A stretch of DNA of 64,000 nucleotides, from positions 21,645-85,644 of the forward strand of contig JAHLLA010000012.1 of the NCBI GenBank assembly GCA_020444415.1. Direction: 5' to 3'. The number at the start of each line of letters is the position of its first letter. Positions within the stretch are counted from its first letter, which is position 1. Position numbers and translations under genes: made by a program. Shown piece by piece: positions 1-9,383 of the stretch. The notes below the pieces were generated by a model. It was given only the letters and a program-made list of their open reading frames with translations. It ran no database searches and had not been told where the DNA came from. The stretch comes from Bacteroidota bacterium. GTDB lineage: Bacteria; Bacteroidota; Bacteroidia; Bacteroidales; F082.

Positions 1-341
1 TTGAAATATCCGCCAAAACCGGCCATGATGTAGTATTTGAAATCCAATTGATACTTTCCTGATGTTTTATTGCCCATAAGGAACACTAAGTCAGTAATAC
101 CCTCAACTTCTACTGAATTTGAAGGGCTTGATGATTGTTCATCAGAAACAAAAGCATCCTCATCGGTGCCGGGGGTATTCGACCATGTGGTCCAAAATCC
201 GGAATCTTCATTTTCAACGAAATATTCTCCTGCCGTCATGTCATCAAAACCATCTTCGTACAAGGTAGTTTGTGCGAATGATTGCATTGATAATGCAGCG
301 GAAAACGCAATGATTAATGATAATAAAGTAAATTTTTTCAT
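1..341 (-). CDS. Secreted protein, N-terminal part (cut by window edge)
   Basis: Reading the minus strand from the ATG at 341 gives an open frame that runs off the left edge, 113 codons seen. It opens with a clear signal peptide (MKKFTLLSLIIAF, ending near SFAQ at residues 21-24). The rest, rich in Asp, Glu and Ser, resembles the start of a jelly-roll or choice-of-anchor domain, as in the next gene, whose first residues are nearly the same (MKKFTILNLI). A T9SS C-terminal tail is likely but lies outside the window. Export to the surface is inferred; the function is unknown. The same strand shares a 12-base leader motif with the neighbour. The plus-strand frame across this stretch is only a shadow. 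Confidence 0.75.
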   Translation of the reverse strand, partial: MKKFTLLSLIIAFSAALSMQSFAQTTLYEDGFDDMTAGEYFVENEDSGFWTTWSNTPGTDEDAFVSDEQSSSPSNSVEVEGITDLVFLMGNKTSGKYQLDFKYYIMAGFGGYF

Positions 342-355
342 GATTTTTTTAATTA

Positions 356-367
356 GTTAAACGTATA
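356..367 (-). promoter_or_regulatory. Leader motif shared by two secreted-protein genes
   Basis: On the minus strand this reads TATACGTTTAAC and lies exactly 14 bases before the ATG at 341. The same element with one change (TATATGTTTAAC, 2134-2145) lies exactly 14 bases before the ATG at 2119. The inner TACGTTTA is one base from the Bacteroidota -7 box TAnnTTTG, so it may be a promoter. A matching -33 element is not evident. Confidence 0.35.
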
Positions 368-500
368 TTGAATAATAACTTTAATGGTCTGTTTTCTCTG
401 CTAAGAAACAGATTAACAAATTTAATAAAAAAAATATGACAAGTAGTACTCATACAGGAATAATTAATAATGGAATAGACAAACTTTAAAGATATAAAAA

Positions 501-524
501 AGCCTCCTCTAATTAGAGGAGGCT
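501..524 (-). terminator. Intrinsic terminator after the 548-2119 gene
   Basis: A perfect 10-bp stem (AGCCTCCTCT and its complement) with a four-base AATT loop. On the minus strand it is followed by a run of T residues, 24 bases after the stop codon of the T9SS cargo gene. It separates that gene from the partial gene at the window edge. Confidence 0.85.
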
Positions 525-547
525 TTTGATCAAATGTTTAATAAAGA

Positions 548-2119
548 CTATTTTATAATAATCTTTTTTGTCTTAATTCCTTTTTCAGTTTCTACATTCA
601 CAAAATACACACCGGGTGCAAAATTATTGATTTCAATTTGAGTTTTTTCAGTGTTCACAATATTTGAATATACAATCTGTCCATTTGTATTTACAACCTG
701 TATTGCACTGATATCTCCAACATTGCTTTCAATAAATAAAATATCGGATGCTGGATTAGGGAAAACCATGGCAAATACTTCTGATTTTTCAATAGGAGCA
801 ATGCCGGTTGAAGGAGAAGTTGTTATCAGCCTGAAATGAAAATCATTGGCAGCTAGTGCCCATGAACCGCCTGATAATATAAACGACCTATTTGCAAATG
901 GATCGTTCATCGTAATCTTAACAGTATCTTCAGGAACTGTAAATCCAATAAAAACATCACCCGAAATGCCACTCAAATCTTCTTCATAATCACGTAGATC
1001 AACAACTGTCATTGGGTTTGGATTCGTTGGAGTTGCAGCAGGCGTTACAGAGAAAGGAGTAATCATATCTTCTTCAGGGCCATTAGCTCCTGCAGTCCAA
1101 ACATGGAACATGAAATCCTTGTTGGGCGGAGTACTCTGATCTTCATAGTTTCGGATTAAACCTGTTACCAGTTGTACATTATCTGGCAATGTAAATACCA
1201 CAGCAGCACCACCTCCCGCTAAAAAATTACTATAAAACGTAACCTCCGGATCATCATAATACCAGTACATTCCAGCAATATATTTGTAATCCTGACTTGT
1301 AGCTGTATTATTAGCTTCAGAATCATCTATCGCTTCTATATAAAATATCACCAAGCTTCCAGGATCTTGTGTTGGAATTGTAAATTCATAGGTATTGCCT
1401 TCTGTGTTAATTCCTTCAACACTCATTTCATCACCATCATCTACAGTATAATATACTGTCGCACTTGAAATACCAGAAACATCTATTAATTCAACTTCTA
1501 TATCAAACTCTTCAACGCTTCCTTCGTAAAATGTTGGTGGATTGTTATATCCAATGAAAGGTGGGGCATCATCCACATCACTGGAAACAATACTGAAATC
1601 GTCAAAATATATTCCGTCCACTTCATATCCGCCATCGCTATGGAAATGAAACCTAACTTTAATATTGTCACTCCCAATATAGGCTCCCAAGGAATATGAA
1701 TATTCAATCCACGGGTCAAGATTACCTTCACCATTGAAGATACCTATATCGGCCCAAGAAGAGAAGTCGTCATCAGATGCCTGTACTTTAACCCAGTCAA
1801 AATCTATACTGGTTTCAATATCATAGATAGCCCAAAAAGATACTTCTGCAGAAAGAATGCCAGGGTCAGAAAGATCAACTCCATTAGCCATTGTGCAGTA
1901 AGTGTCTAAGCTAGCTGCGTAATTACCATCAGGGCTATCCGTCATTGAATTTGATGTTGAATAGGAATATTCTTCGGTTAGTCCCCAGTCACCTGTTAAT
2001 TCCCAGTTATCAGTTCCGCTTTCAAAATCATCAAAGAACTCAACCGTTTGGCCAATCGACTGAAAAGAGAAAGCAAGAAAGAATACAATAATTAGATTCA
2101 GAATAGTAAATTTTTTCAT
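548..2119 (-). CDS. Secreted T9SS cargo protein with jelly-roll domain
   Basis: A 523-residue protein with a signal peptide (residues 1-23, ending SFQSIGQ). A MAM or immune-inhibitor-A-like jelly-roll follows at about 25-180 (FFDDFESG start, then GIYFDDFSIVSSD), then an Ig-like segment at about 190-285 and a third beta-rich region. The last 72 residues form a classic T9SS type A sorting domain: VFPNPASD at 452-459, then GQIVYS, and ending APGVYFVNVET and KKIIIK. It should pass the inner membrane by Sec, the outer membrane by T9SS, and be anchored or released at the surface. No catalytic motif is visible, so adhesion or binding is more likely than catalysis. A strong terminator follows the gene. 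Confidence 0.85.
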   Translation of the reverse strand: MKKFTILNLIIVFFLAFSFQSIGQTVEFFDDFESGTDNWELTGDWGLTEEYSYSTSNSMTDSPDGNYAASLDTYCTMANGVDLSDPGILSAEVSFWAIYDIETSIDFDWVKVQASDDDFSSWADIGIFNGEGNLDPWIEYSYSLGAYIGSDNIKVRFHFHSDGGYEVDGIYFDDFSIVSSDVDDAPPFIGYNNPPTFYEGSVEEFDIEVELIDVSGISSATVYYTVDDGDEMSVEGINTEGNTYEFTIPTQDPGSLVIFYIEAIDDSEANNTATSQDYKYIAGMYWYYDDPEVTFYSNFLAGGGAAVVFTLPDNVQLVTGLIRNYEDQSTPPNKDFMFHVWTAGANGPEEDMITPFSVTPAATPTNPNPMTVVDLRDYEEDLSGISGDVFIGFTVPEDTVKITMNDPFANRSFILSGGSWALAANDFHFRLITTSPSTGIAPIEKSEVFAMVFPNPASDILFIESNVGDISAIQVVNTNGQIVYSNIVNTEKTQIEINNFAPGVYFVNVETEKGIKTKKIIIK

Positions 2120-2133
2120 AGTCTTTATTTTTT

Positions 2134-2145
2134 GTTAAACATATA
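2134..2145 (-). promoter_or_regulatory. Leader motif, second copy
   Basis: Minus-strand TATATGTTTAAC, 14 bases before the ATG at 2119. It matches the copy at 356-367 in 11 of 12 bases and in its distance to the start codon. It may be a degenerate -7 element (TATGTTTA). Confidence 0.35.
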
Positions 2146-2195
2146 ATATCATCTCAAAAGTACGAAAAAATTATTGCTTCGCTCAGAGAAAAGAA

Positions 2196-3623
2196 CTATC
2201 CCTTTAATAATTTCTTGTGGTATAACCACAAACAAATAGCGGCTATCAATCCAATGGCTATGATGATCATCCAGATATTGGAAGGGTGGTAAGTAACCCA
2301 AAGAAAATCAGTTAGCTGTCGTTCATTCATATTGAGTGCTTCTGCAGCAGCATTAAAATATTCGTTTTGAGTCATGGTTTCTGAAAACTGAAGTCCTCTT
2401 CTCGCCATTTCCTTATGAATGAGTGAATGTTTATCAGACATACTTTGATATACATTTCCTGAAATAATTCCGGCAAAAACATTTCCAAGGAACATGGGGA
2501 TGAATGAATAGCCCATGTAAAGCGCTTTCTTGTCGGTGGGTGCTATGCGGCCAATGTATTCACTGATTTTCGGTGAAGCCATCATTTCACCAATTGAGAA
2601 AATGAGCATGGCTACCATGATGAAAATTACGTTTTGGGTCATCAATGTAAGCGCCATTCCTATGGAGCTAATGACTATGCCTCTAATCATGGAACTCAAT
2701 GCTTTCCACCTCATCACCCAGGATGAAACCATCACCTGGAAGATGATGATAAAAAGTGCGTCAAAATTGGTGATGAACTCAGCTTCCATTTGGCCGTTGG
2801 AACCGTAGTTTTCAGCGAAGAAAGGTGCGTAGTTCTGAAAAAATGTATACATGTTTGAGGTGTCAACCCATTGTTCAATAAAAACAGGCAGCGTGAAAAA
2901 TAACTGGAAATACATGGTCCAGAAACCAGCTACAATCAGCAGAAAAACAACAAATTTCAGATCAGTAAGTACCAACCCAATATTTTTAAATATCTGTATA
3001 AGTGTTGCAGAAAGCGGTTCACGCGACTTTTTCCTGTCAGGTTCCTTGTAAAAAAGCAGCAAGATGAAATTAAGTGCAATGATACCAGCCGAAATGTTGA
3101 AAACAATATTGTAAGACGCTTCTTTAAAAAGCAATGTAACCATGGGCCCGATAAAAGCACCTAGGTTCACCATCATATAAAAAATGCCAAAACCAATGGA
3201 AGCTGTCTCATCATCGGTAGTTTTGGCAACAGTTGCCTGGATGATGGGCTTAAATAAAGCAGCACCTAGTGCCAGGTACAAATACATAATGAATACACCT
3301 GTAAAGCTATCGAAATACGGGAGTAAAATAAATGCAGATGTATAGATGGCGAATGCTATGGCCAACACTTTTTTATATCCAAACTTATCTGCAATGGCAC
3401 CAGTGATAACGGGTAGAAAGTACAAAATCCCGGTTCCAATGCCCATGATCATACCCTTTTGGGATTGTGAAAACTCCAGTCCGCCCATATCGGACGATCG
3501 CGTCAGGTAATTGGCAAACAACATAAAAAAACCATACCATGCCCATCTTTCAAAAAGCTCGATGGTGTTGGCTACCCAAAATGTTTTAGGAAATTTATTG
3601 AAAACCCTGGAAATTTTGCTCAT
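2196..3623 (-). CDS. MFS transporter, POT/peptide-transporter-like
   Basis: A 475-residue integral membrane protein with about 12 hydrophobic helices. The N-terminal ELFERWAWYGFFML resembles the ELCERFxYYG signature of proton-dependent oligopeptide transporters, and GAIADKFGYKKVL (about 75-87) is the usual MFS loop 2-3 motif. The long loop at about 250-290 and C-terminal region (DFLWVTYHPSNIWMIIIAIG) are typical of the Bacteroidota members annotated as MFS transporters. Proton-coupled uptake of di- or tripeptides is the best guess, but the substrate-binding ExxERFxYY site is only partly kept (ELFERWAWY), so the substrate is open. It is a single gene with no close partner on its strand. Confidence 0.8.
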   Translation of the reverse strand: MSKISRVFNKFPKTFWVANTIELFERWAWYGFFMLFANYLTRSSDMGGLEFSQSQKGMIMGIGTGILYFLPVITGAIADKFGYKKVLAIAFAIYTSAFILLPYFDSFTGVFIMYLYLALGAALFKPIIQATVAKTTDDETASIGFGIFYMMVNLGAFIGPMVTLLFKEASYNIVFNISAGIIALNFILLLFYKEPDRKKSREPLSATLIQIFKNIGLVLTDLKFVVFLLIVAGFWTMYFQLFFTLPVFIEQWVDTSNMYTFFQNYAPFFAENYGSNGQMEAEFITNFDALFIIIFQVMVSSWVMRWKALSSMIRGIVISSIGMALTLMTQNVIFIMVAMLIFSIGEMMASPKISEYIGRIAPTDKKALYMGYSFIPMFLGNVFAGIISGNVYQSMSDKHSLIHKEMARRGLQFSETMTQNEYFNAAAEALNMNERQLTDFLWVTYHPSNIWMIIIAIGLIAAICLWLYHKKLLKG

Positions 3624-3675
3624 CTTATTTTTTTAATCTGACAATGATAAGGAAAATTTGAAAAGGATGTATTTG

Positions 3676-3731
3676 CTGGTTACAGTTTACTGGTTGCTTG
3701 TTGCTGGTTACTGGTTGTTTGTTACTGGTTA
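3676..3731. repeat. Heptamer tandem array, unit CTGGTTA/G
   Basis: Eight consecutive 7-base units, five of them exact CTGGTT plus a purine (3676, 3690, 3704, 3711, 3725) and the others degenerate (CAGTTTA, CTTGTTG, TTTGTTA). The exact copies start 14, 14, 7 and 14 bases apart. The array lies between the MFS transporter start (3623) and the stop of the HhH gene (3775), so it sits just upstream of the transporter, where changes in copy number could alter promoter spacing. Confidence 0.75.
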
Positions 3732-3741
3732 TTGTGAATTA

Positions 3742-3776
3742 GAAACTTTGAACCTGAAACTTTAAACTTGTAACCT
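3742..3776. repeat. Second heptamer array, unit GAAACTT-like
   Basis: Five adjacent 7-base units: GAAACTT, TGAACCT, GAAACTT, TAAACTT, GTAACCT. The last unit overlaps the stop codon of the HhH protein gene (3775-3777). The unit differs from that of the array at 3676-3731 but the period is the same, and the two lie 10 bases apart. Confidence 0.65.
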
Positions 3777-4728
3777 AATTCGGTTTCACACTCAGGTAAG
3801 GCTTTACTTTAATATAGGTTGACTCAGAAAGAATACCAAGTTCTACTAATTGATACGTAGATTTAAAAAAACCCCGGCTATTTCTGTGGTTGACAATCTC
3901 TTTGGTGATATCAAATGAAATATAAGGATGTCTTAAAATTTCTTTAAATCCGGATGTATTGATATTTATAGGACTGATCTGAGATGTATCCACTAGTAAG
4001 TATTTTTCGATTTTATAATAATTTGCCGAATCGAATCCATACACCTCTTTTAGCTGAGCAGCTTTGTAATATCCACCCAGGATATCCCTGTAGCTGATAA
4101 CCCGGGCAGCAATCCATGGTGGTAGTTTTAAGGAATTAACAAAAGTGGAAGAATCTGCACTGTTGATCTCCACATTCATATACCTGATCTTTTTTGCCAC
4201 AGTTTTTTTATCTTTTACGTTGCTTTCTATAGGAGAAATTTTGGCCTTGAATGCAGCTGGAATTCTGATATAAGGCTCCAGTATTGTATACTCAGCTTCA
4301 GAAATGCTGTACATTTTTTTAAGGTCTTCCTTCCGGTTAAATTTCCCACCCTTGGCTTCATAATTTTTTATGGTTCTTACCTGTTTTTCAGATAGTCCTA
4401 GTTGCAACCAGGCTTCTTCCGGCAACTGGTTTGGATTAAATGGAAAAGGATTTAGCTTCTGTTCAGCCAATTCCTCACTCAGTTCTCCTCGGTTTTGCAA
4501 TTGTTCAATTCGAATGGAATCAGCGATCGTTTGCTGCTCTTGTCTGAAATTTTCAATTTCCTGTTTAAAATCTGAGTAATCATGCGTGTCTTTGGTAATC
4601 AAATAGGGGAGTGCGAGTTTGAATGCAATAACAATCAGGATGATGAACAAAGTAAGCAGTATGGCACGTTGTTCACTTTTATTGAGTGTGAAAACAGATT
4701 TGATCCAGCTATTTATTTTTTTTAACAT
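3775..4728 (-). CDS. Membrane-anchored helix-hairpin-helix protein (ComEA-like)
   Basis: A 317-residue protein with a short cytoplasmic N-terminus, one transmembrane helix (about 20-43, AILLTLFIILIVIAFKLALPY), then three helix-hairpin-helix repeats at about 97-155, 185-240 and 250-312. The repeats carry the typical INSAD and ININTSGF openings and Y-x3-GG-x2 turns seen in ComEA-type DNA-binding domains. Classic ComEA has one repeat pair and acts as a DNA receptor in natural transformation; triple-repeat forms are common in Bacteroidota. Binding of DNA in the periplasm is inferred from the family. Its stop codon lies in a heptamer repeat array. Confidence 0.8.
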   Translation of the reverse strand: MLKKINSWIKSVFTLNKSEQRAILLTLFIILIVIAFKLALPYLITKDTHDYSDFKQEIENFRQEQQTIADSIRIEQLQNRGELSEELAEQKLNPFPFNPNQLPEEAWLQLGLSEKQVRTIKNYEAKGGKFNRKEDLKKMYSISEAEYTILEPYIRIPAAFKAKISPIESNVKDKKTVAKKIRYMNVEINSADSSTFVNSLKLPPWIAARVISYRDILGGYYKAAQLKEVYGFDSANYYKIEKYLLVDTSQISPININTSGFKEILRHPYISFDITKEIVNHRNSRGFFKSTYQLVELGILSESTYIKVKPYLSVKPN

Positions 4729-4872
4729 TCAGGTTACATTCTTTCCAGAGACAAGTAAATAAATTCAGCTTATAAACAAAAATAATGAAACAATTAACAA
4801 GGCAGATGCTGTTTGTAATTCTTTTGCTAAATTACAGCCCTTTTTAGTTTTCATTCAGAAATAGCAAATACT

Positions 4873-6525
4873 ATGGTGAAGAAATCCTTTCTAATCTTTA
4901 TTTTAATTTTAATATATATTTCAAGTTTTTCGCAAGATACTTTAAGGGCCAGTAGTAATGCCTTTGAGGCTGAGCAAGAAACTCAAAGATCGGAATTAAC
5001 AGTAAGTGAAAGAATAGACCAGGCTTTCAGGCCTGCTGTTGACGTGATTAATTCCATATTATTTTGGGATCCTTTTACAGCCATGGGTATCTATGATCCG
5101 GTTGTTTATGACGATTTCGGACAGCCCATATTGGACAAAGATGGAAATCCTGTAGAATCGCGATTGCCGCTCATTGTTTTCTGGCTGATATTCGGTGCCA
5201 TCACTTTCACTGTATTTATGAGATTTGTGAACATCAGAGGGTTTAAACATGCGATCCAACTAGTGCAGGGTAAATATGACGACCCTGATAATCCGGGCGA
5301 AGTTTCACATTTCCAGGCCTTAACCACAGCGCTTTCTGCTACTGTCGGTCTTGGAAATATTGCCGGTGTAGCTATTGCCATTTCTATTGGCGGTCCCGGT
5401 GCCACTTTCTGGATGATCATTGCAGGTTTGCTGGGCATGTCATCTAAATTTACCGAGTGCACATTGGGCGTGAAATACCGGCGAATAGATTTAAATGGTG
5501 TTGTGTCAGGAGGCCCGATGTACTATTTGCGCGATGGATTGAAAAAGAAAAAAATGAAATGGCTGGGGGCTGTATTGGCGGCGCTTTTTGCTTTGCTTGT
5601 GATTGGAGGTTCGTTTGGCGGTGGCAATATGTTCCAGGCCAATCAATCATTTTCTCAATTGGCATATGTAGTTCCTACTATTGAAGGTTATGGTTTCTGG
5701 TTTGGAATCATATTGGCTATCTTAGTAGGAATTGTGATCATCGGCGGGATTAAAAGTATTGCCAGGGTAACGGATAAGATTGTACCGTTTATGGCTGTCC
5801 TGTATGTGGTAACTGCCTTGATCATCATTTTTATGAACATCCAGCATACGGGAGAGGCATTCGGACTGATCTGGAATGGTGCTTTTGCACCGGATGCCAT
5901 AAAAGGTGGTGTCGTTGGCGTATTAATCGTTGGATTCCAGCGGGCTGCTTTTTCAAACGAAGCCGGGGTTGGTTCGGCGGCCATTGCCCACTCGGCAGTT
6001 AAAACTGATAAGCCCATCACCGAAGGATTTGTGGCTTTGATGGAACCTTTTGTGGATACAGTAGTTATCTGTACCATGACGGCCCTGGTATTGATTTTTA
6101 CCGGCACTTACGAGAATCCCTTGGGACTGGAAGGAGCGCAACTTACCTCGAATGCTTTTGAAAAGGTGTTTTCATTTTTTCCTTATGTATTGGTAATTGC
6201 TATATTCCTGTTTGCTTTTTCAACCATGATCTCGTGGTCGTATTATGGCCTGAAAGGATTTGATTATCTGTTTGGCGGTTTGTTTGAAAAATTATTTGGT
6301 AACCGCAATGTAGCTAAATACACCTATTTTGTGTTTTTTCTCAGTTTTATTGTTATTGGCGCTTCATCAAGCCTGGGGGCTGTAGTCGATTTCTCTGATG
6401 CTATGATCCTGGCTATGGGTTTCCCGAATATCCTGGGCTTGCTTATATTGGCACCCGAAGTTCGCAGAGACTTGAAAGACTATTGGAAAAAACTTAAGAC
6501 AGGAGAAATAAAAAAATACAAGTAA
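4873..6525 (+). CDS. Alanine/glycine:cation symporter (AGCS family)
   Basis: A 550-residue symporter. A signal-peptide-like N-terminus (1-20) and an extracytoplasmic stretch of about 80 residues precede the core, as in other Bacteroidota members. AGCS signatures are clear: [17 protein letters not shown] (154-170), the [11 protein letters not shown] loop (about 213-223) and [17 protein letters not shown], followed by about ten hydrophobic helices. The family imports alanine or glycine with Na+ or H+. The stop overlaps the start of the glycosyltransferase gene (TAATG), so the two are likely cotranslated. Amino acid uptake would suit the aminotransferase and 2-oxoacid oxidoreductase genes further along. 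Confidence 0.9.
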   Translation: MVKKSFLIFILILIYISSFSQDTLRASSNAFEAEQETQRSELTVSERIDQAFRPAVDVINSILFWDPFTAMGIYDPVVYDDFGQPILDKDGNPVESRLPLIVFWLIFGAITFTVFMRFVNIRGFKHAIQLVQGKYDDPDNPGEVSHFQALTTALSATVGLGNIAGVAIAISIGGPGATFWMIIAGLLGMSSKFTECTLGVKYRRIDLNGVVSGGPMYYLRDGLKKKKMKWLGAVLAALFALLVIGGSFGGGNMFQANQSFSQLAYVVPTIEGYGFWFGIILAILVGIVIIGGIKSIARVTDKIVPFMAVLYVVTALIIIFMNIQHTGEAFGLIWNGAFAPDAIKGGVVGVLIVGFQRAAFSNEAGVGSAAIAHSAVKTDKPITEGFVALMEPFVDTVVICTMTALVLIFTGTYENPLGLEGAQLTSNAFEKVFSFFPYVLVIAIFLFAFSTMISWSYYGLKGFDYLFGGLFEKLFGNRNVAKYTYFVFFLSFIVIGASSSLGAVVDFSDAMILAMGFPNILGLLILAPEVRRDLKDYWKKLKTGEIKKYK

Positions 6526-7685
6526 TGCGAATTGCCATCATATTGTTAAATAAAGGCAGGGGCAGTGGCGAAGTGGCACGGCAGCATACCCGGTTTTTAT
6601 TGAAGCAGAAACACCAGGTTTATTTTATGCATCCTGACATTGGTGATGGCGTGCCCGGAGCACATAATATTGATATTCAACTGCATTCTGATATTATACC
6701 TGTGCATGAATACCTGCCATCAGCAGGGGAAGAACAAAAGCAGGTGGCCAGCATGGATTTTGATGAAATGATGGCCTATTTGCCTGATTATGAAAAAGCA
6801 CTTAATAGCATTGCAGATGATATAGATATCATTATTGGACATCATGCCAATATTACGGCTATAGCAACATACCGCGTAGCAATAAAATATAACAAACCAT
6901 ATGTGCTGTTTTTGCATGGAACAGGTATTGAACCAAGACACCTTGGAAAATGGGATGATCGTTCATGGGATTTAATTAAGTATGCGGTTGAAAGTGCGAA
7001 AGGCATTATTGTAACTACGGAATATGTAAGAGATGAATTGGTAAAACCAATCATTGATATTCATGATGACAAATTTTTAATATTGCCGTGTGGTGTTGAT
7101 CTCGATGAATTTAAAGCGACTGACACTTGTCTTATCAGGGAAAAATATGGTTTGCCTGACAACTATGTCATTTGCCCGGGGGCATTAACCGTATCAAAAG
7201 GTCCGCAAAATGTGGTGGAAGCCTCCAAAGAATATTATGAATATGCTGCAACGGTTTTTATAGGCGATGGTGTATTGAAAGAAGAGCTCGCAGAAAAACT
7301 GGGTAAGCGGGGTATGTTTCTCGGTTATGTTTCGTCAGAAGACAAAGTCAAACTGATCAGTGAAGCAACCTTGTTGGTGGCAGCACCTGAGAAGAAGGAG
7401 CATTTTGGAATAATTTATGCCGAAGCACTGGCTGCAGGTACACCGGTTGTGGCTTATGAAGGCGGCGGCGTGGGCTCGATTGTAACCCCTACTGAAGGAA
7501 TTTTAACCGAGCGGGATCCAAAAGTGTTGGGGCAAAAAGTAAATTATCTGATCCAGAATTCTGGATTAAGAAAGCAAATGTCAGTTTCTTGCCGTGCCCG
7601 TGCCGAAAGCCATTTTTCATACCCTGAACTTATTAAAACTTTATCAGATTGGTTAGCTGGGTTTATTGATTCGAAAACTGATTGA
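6525..7685 (+). CDS. Glycosyltransferase family 4 (GT-B fold)
   Basis: A 386-residue GT-B glycosyltransferase. The N-terminal acceptor domain starts [20 protein letters not shown], and the C-terminal domain holds GALTVSKGPQNVVEA and the EHFGIIYAEALAAGTPVVAYEGGG donor-site segment, with the E-x7-E pattern of retaining GT4 enzymes. There is no signal peptide, so it acts in the cytoplasm or at the membrane surface. The start overlaps the stop of the symporter gene by one base. Sugar donor and acceptor cannot be told. A role in surface glycan or glycolipid synthesis is possible, since a membrane methyltransferase follows. Confidence 0.85.
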   Translation: MRIAIILLNKGRGSGEVARQHTRFLLKQKHQVYFMHPDIGDGVPGAHNIDIQLHSDIIPVHEYLPSAGEEQKQVASMDFDEMMAYLPDYEKALNSIADDIDIIIGHHANITAIATYRVAIKYNKPYVLFLHGTGIEPRHLGKWDDRSWDLIKYAVESAKGIIVTTEYVRDELVKPIIDIHDDKFLILPCGVDLDEFKATDTCLIREKYGLPDNYVICPGALTVSKGPQNVVEASKEYYEYAATVFIGDGVLKEELAEKLGKRGMFLGYVSSEDKVKLISEATLLVAAPEKKEHFGIIYAEALAAGTPVVAYEGGGVGSIVTPTEGILTERDPKVLGQKVNYLIQNSGLRKQMSVSCRARAESHFSYPELIKTLSDWLAGFIDSKTD

Positions 7686-7711
7686 TCCAAATTGTAAAAA
7701 AGATACCTTTG
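7682..7711 (+). promoter_or_regulatory. Predicted Bacteroidota promoter
   Basis: A TTG (7682-7684), 19 bases, then TACCTTTG (7704-7711), the best match in this window to the TTTG-N19-TAnnTTTG promoter of the phylum's primary sigma factor. It lies 21 bases before the ATG at 7733 and overlaps the end of the glycosyltransferase gene, giving the methyltransferase run its own promoter. Confidence 0.55.
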
Positions 7712-7732
7712 CGCATCATTATTCAATAGCTT

Positions 7733-8479
7733 ATGGCACTTGTTGATTCCTTCGAAAAAAGCGGCAACTGGCTTTTCCGCTATAGGGGGCAAATTCCTGT
7801 GATTCTTTTTGTTGCAGCCATTCCCGTGGTTTATTTTACGAATACTTCCTTTTTAAGTAAAGCTTCTGAAAATATCATAACGATCATATCAATTTCTATT
7901 AGTTTGCTGGGCTTTATCATCCGGGCTATCTCAATAGGAACTACACCCGCAGGTACATCAGGAAGAAATACCAGGGAAGGGCAGGTAGCAGAAGCATTAA
8001 ACACCAAAGGCATTTACTCCATGGTGAGGCATCCTTTATACCTTGGTAATTATTTTATGTGGATAGGCATCGTATTATTTACCTTCAATTTTTCATTTGT
8101 GGTGATCGTGAGCTTATTGTTCTGGCTGTATTATGAAAGGATCATGTTTGCCGAAGAGCGATTCCTTGAAAGGAAGTTTGGAGATACTTATATGAACTGG
8201 GCCCGGAAAACACCTTCGTTTATGCCATGTTTTAGAAAATATGTAAGAAATGAAATGCCGTTATCGTTTAAAAGTATCCTGAAACGTGAATATTCCGGTG
8301 TTTTGGCAACCGTTATAGGTTTTGTATTTATCGACGATATAAGAAGGTATTTTGAAACCGGACAGTTTGAACCTGATACAAGCGCGCATTGGGTGCTGGG
8401 CATAACGATTATCCTGGTGCTGATTTTAAGAAGCCTGAAACATTACACACAAGTATTTAAGGAAGAAGGACGCTCGTGA
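7733..8479 (+). CDS. Isoprenylcysteine/phospholipid methyltransferase-like membrane protein
   Basis: A 248-residue protein with about six hydrophobic helices. The signature of the ICMT/PEMT membrane methyltransferases is present: SMVRHPLYLGNYFMWIG (about 98-114) and, further on, EERFLERKFGDTYMNWARKTP. Family members bind S-adenosylmethionine at the cytoplasmic face and methylate membrane-bound substrates. The C-terminal extension (about 180-248) adds one or two helices. The substrate is unknown in bacteria. Only one base separates it from the EamA gene, so they are cotranscribed. Confidence 0.75.
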   Translation: MALVDSFEKSGNWLFRYRGQIPVILFVAAIPVVYFTNTSFLSKASENIITIISISISLLGFIIRAISIGTTPAGTSGRNTREGQVAEALNTKGIYSMVRHPLYLGNYFMWIGIVLFTFNFSFVVIVSLLFWLYYERIMFAEERFLERKFGDTYMNWARKTPSFMPCFRKYVRNEMPLSFKSILKREYSGVLATVIGFVFIDDIRRYFETGQFEPDTSAHWVLGITIILVLILRSLKHYTQVFKEEGRS

Positions 8480-8480
8480 T

Positions 8481-9383
8481 ATGCAAAAAGCATATGTCCA
8501 TATCGCGGCCATCCTCTCCATGATATTTTGGGGTTTTTCATTTATTTTGTCAAAAACGGTTTTTGAATTATACACGCCCCTAACCACCATATTTTTCAGA
8601 CTTGTCATTTCTTCCATATTTCTTTTTCCGCTTATTAAACTAACCGGAAAATTTGAAAAAATTGACCGTAAGGATTTTGGCTTATTGATCGGTGGTGCCT
8701 TTTTTAATCCATTCCTGTATTTCATTGGTGAGAATTACGGGCTCGACTTGGTTTCGGTTTCTATAAGTGCTATTATAATTGCAACGATACCTGTTTTTAC
8801 AGCAATTGTTGCCTTAAAAATGTTTGCCGAAAAGCTAAGCTCTATTAATATTTTCGGAATGATCATCTCCTTTTTTGGTCTTACCATTATCCTGGTGAAT
8901 AAAGAGTTTAAACTTGATGCATCTCCTTCAGGCATTGCCCTTTTATTTCTGGCTGTTATCTCGGCAGTCATTTACACGGTTTACATTAAAAAACTTACTT
9001 TAAAATATAAACCCATTACCATTATTACCTGGCAAAATCTGGCCGGAGCCCTGTTTTTTTTGCCATTTTTCATTTTATTCGATTTCAAGGAAGTAATGCT
9101 CATCAAGCCTGACATAAAAACCATTTTGTCGTTGGTTGGTTTAGGGGTTTTGTGTTCATCTGCCGCATATATTTTATTTATCTATGCCATAAAGCACCTT
9201 GGTATCAGCAAGTCAAACTTATATACCAATTTAATTCCTGTTATTGCATCGCTGGCGGCTTTCTTTTTACTAAAGGAAGATTATTCGTGGCAAAAAGCTT
9301 CAGGTATGGGTGTGGTTATTATAGGCGTAATGCTGTCGCAATTTAACAGGAACAGCAGATTTTTTAACAGAAGAAAACTATGA
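8481..9383 (+). CDS. EamA/DMT family transporter
   Basis: A 300-residue protein with ten predicted helices arranged as two EamA repeats (about 8-135 and 150-290). The segments MIFWGFSFILSKTVFE and CSSAAYILFIYAIKHLGISKSNLYTNLIPVIA are typical of the drug/metabolite superfamily. Such proteins usually export amino acids or other small metabolites. It sits in a four-gene run: one base after the methyltransferase, and its stop overlaps the start of the following dehydrogenase (ATGA, 9380-9383). This suggests export of a compound linked to amino acid metabolism. Confidence 0.85.
   Translation: MQKAYVHIAAILSMIFWGFSFILSKTVFELYTPLTTIFFRLVISSIFLFPLIKLTGKFEKIDRKDFGLLIGGAFFNPFLYFIGENYGLDLVSVSISAIIIATIPVFTAIVALKMFAEKLSSINIFGMIISFFGLTIILVNKEFKLDASPSGIALLFLAVISAVIYTVYIKKLTLKYKPITIITWQNLAGALFFLPFFILFDFKEVMLIKPDIKTILSLVGLGVLCSSAAYILFIYAIKHLGISKSNLYTNLIPVIASLAAFFLLKEDYSWQKASGMGVVIIGVMLSQFNRNSRFFNRRKL

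Noticed and set aside
70..360. Plus-strand 96-codon frame at the left edge
   Set aside because: The minus strand codes for a signal peptide and a normal secreted protein start with the correct ATG; the plus frame has no family likeness.
1498..1734. Other frames within long genes (for example in the T9SS cargo, TamB and TonB receptor genes)
   Set aside because: They lie wholly inside well-supported genes, show no family motif and have compositions expected from the opposite or shifted frame.
3676..3776. Possible CRISPR array
   Set aside because: The units are 7 bases long with no unique spacers and no cas gene near; these are simple tandem repeats.
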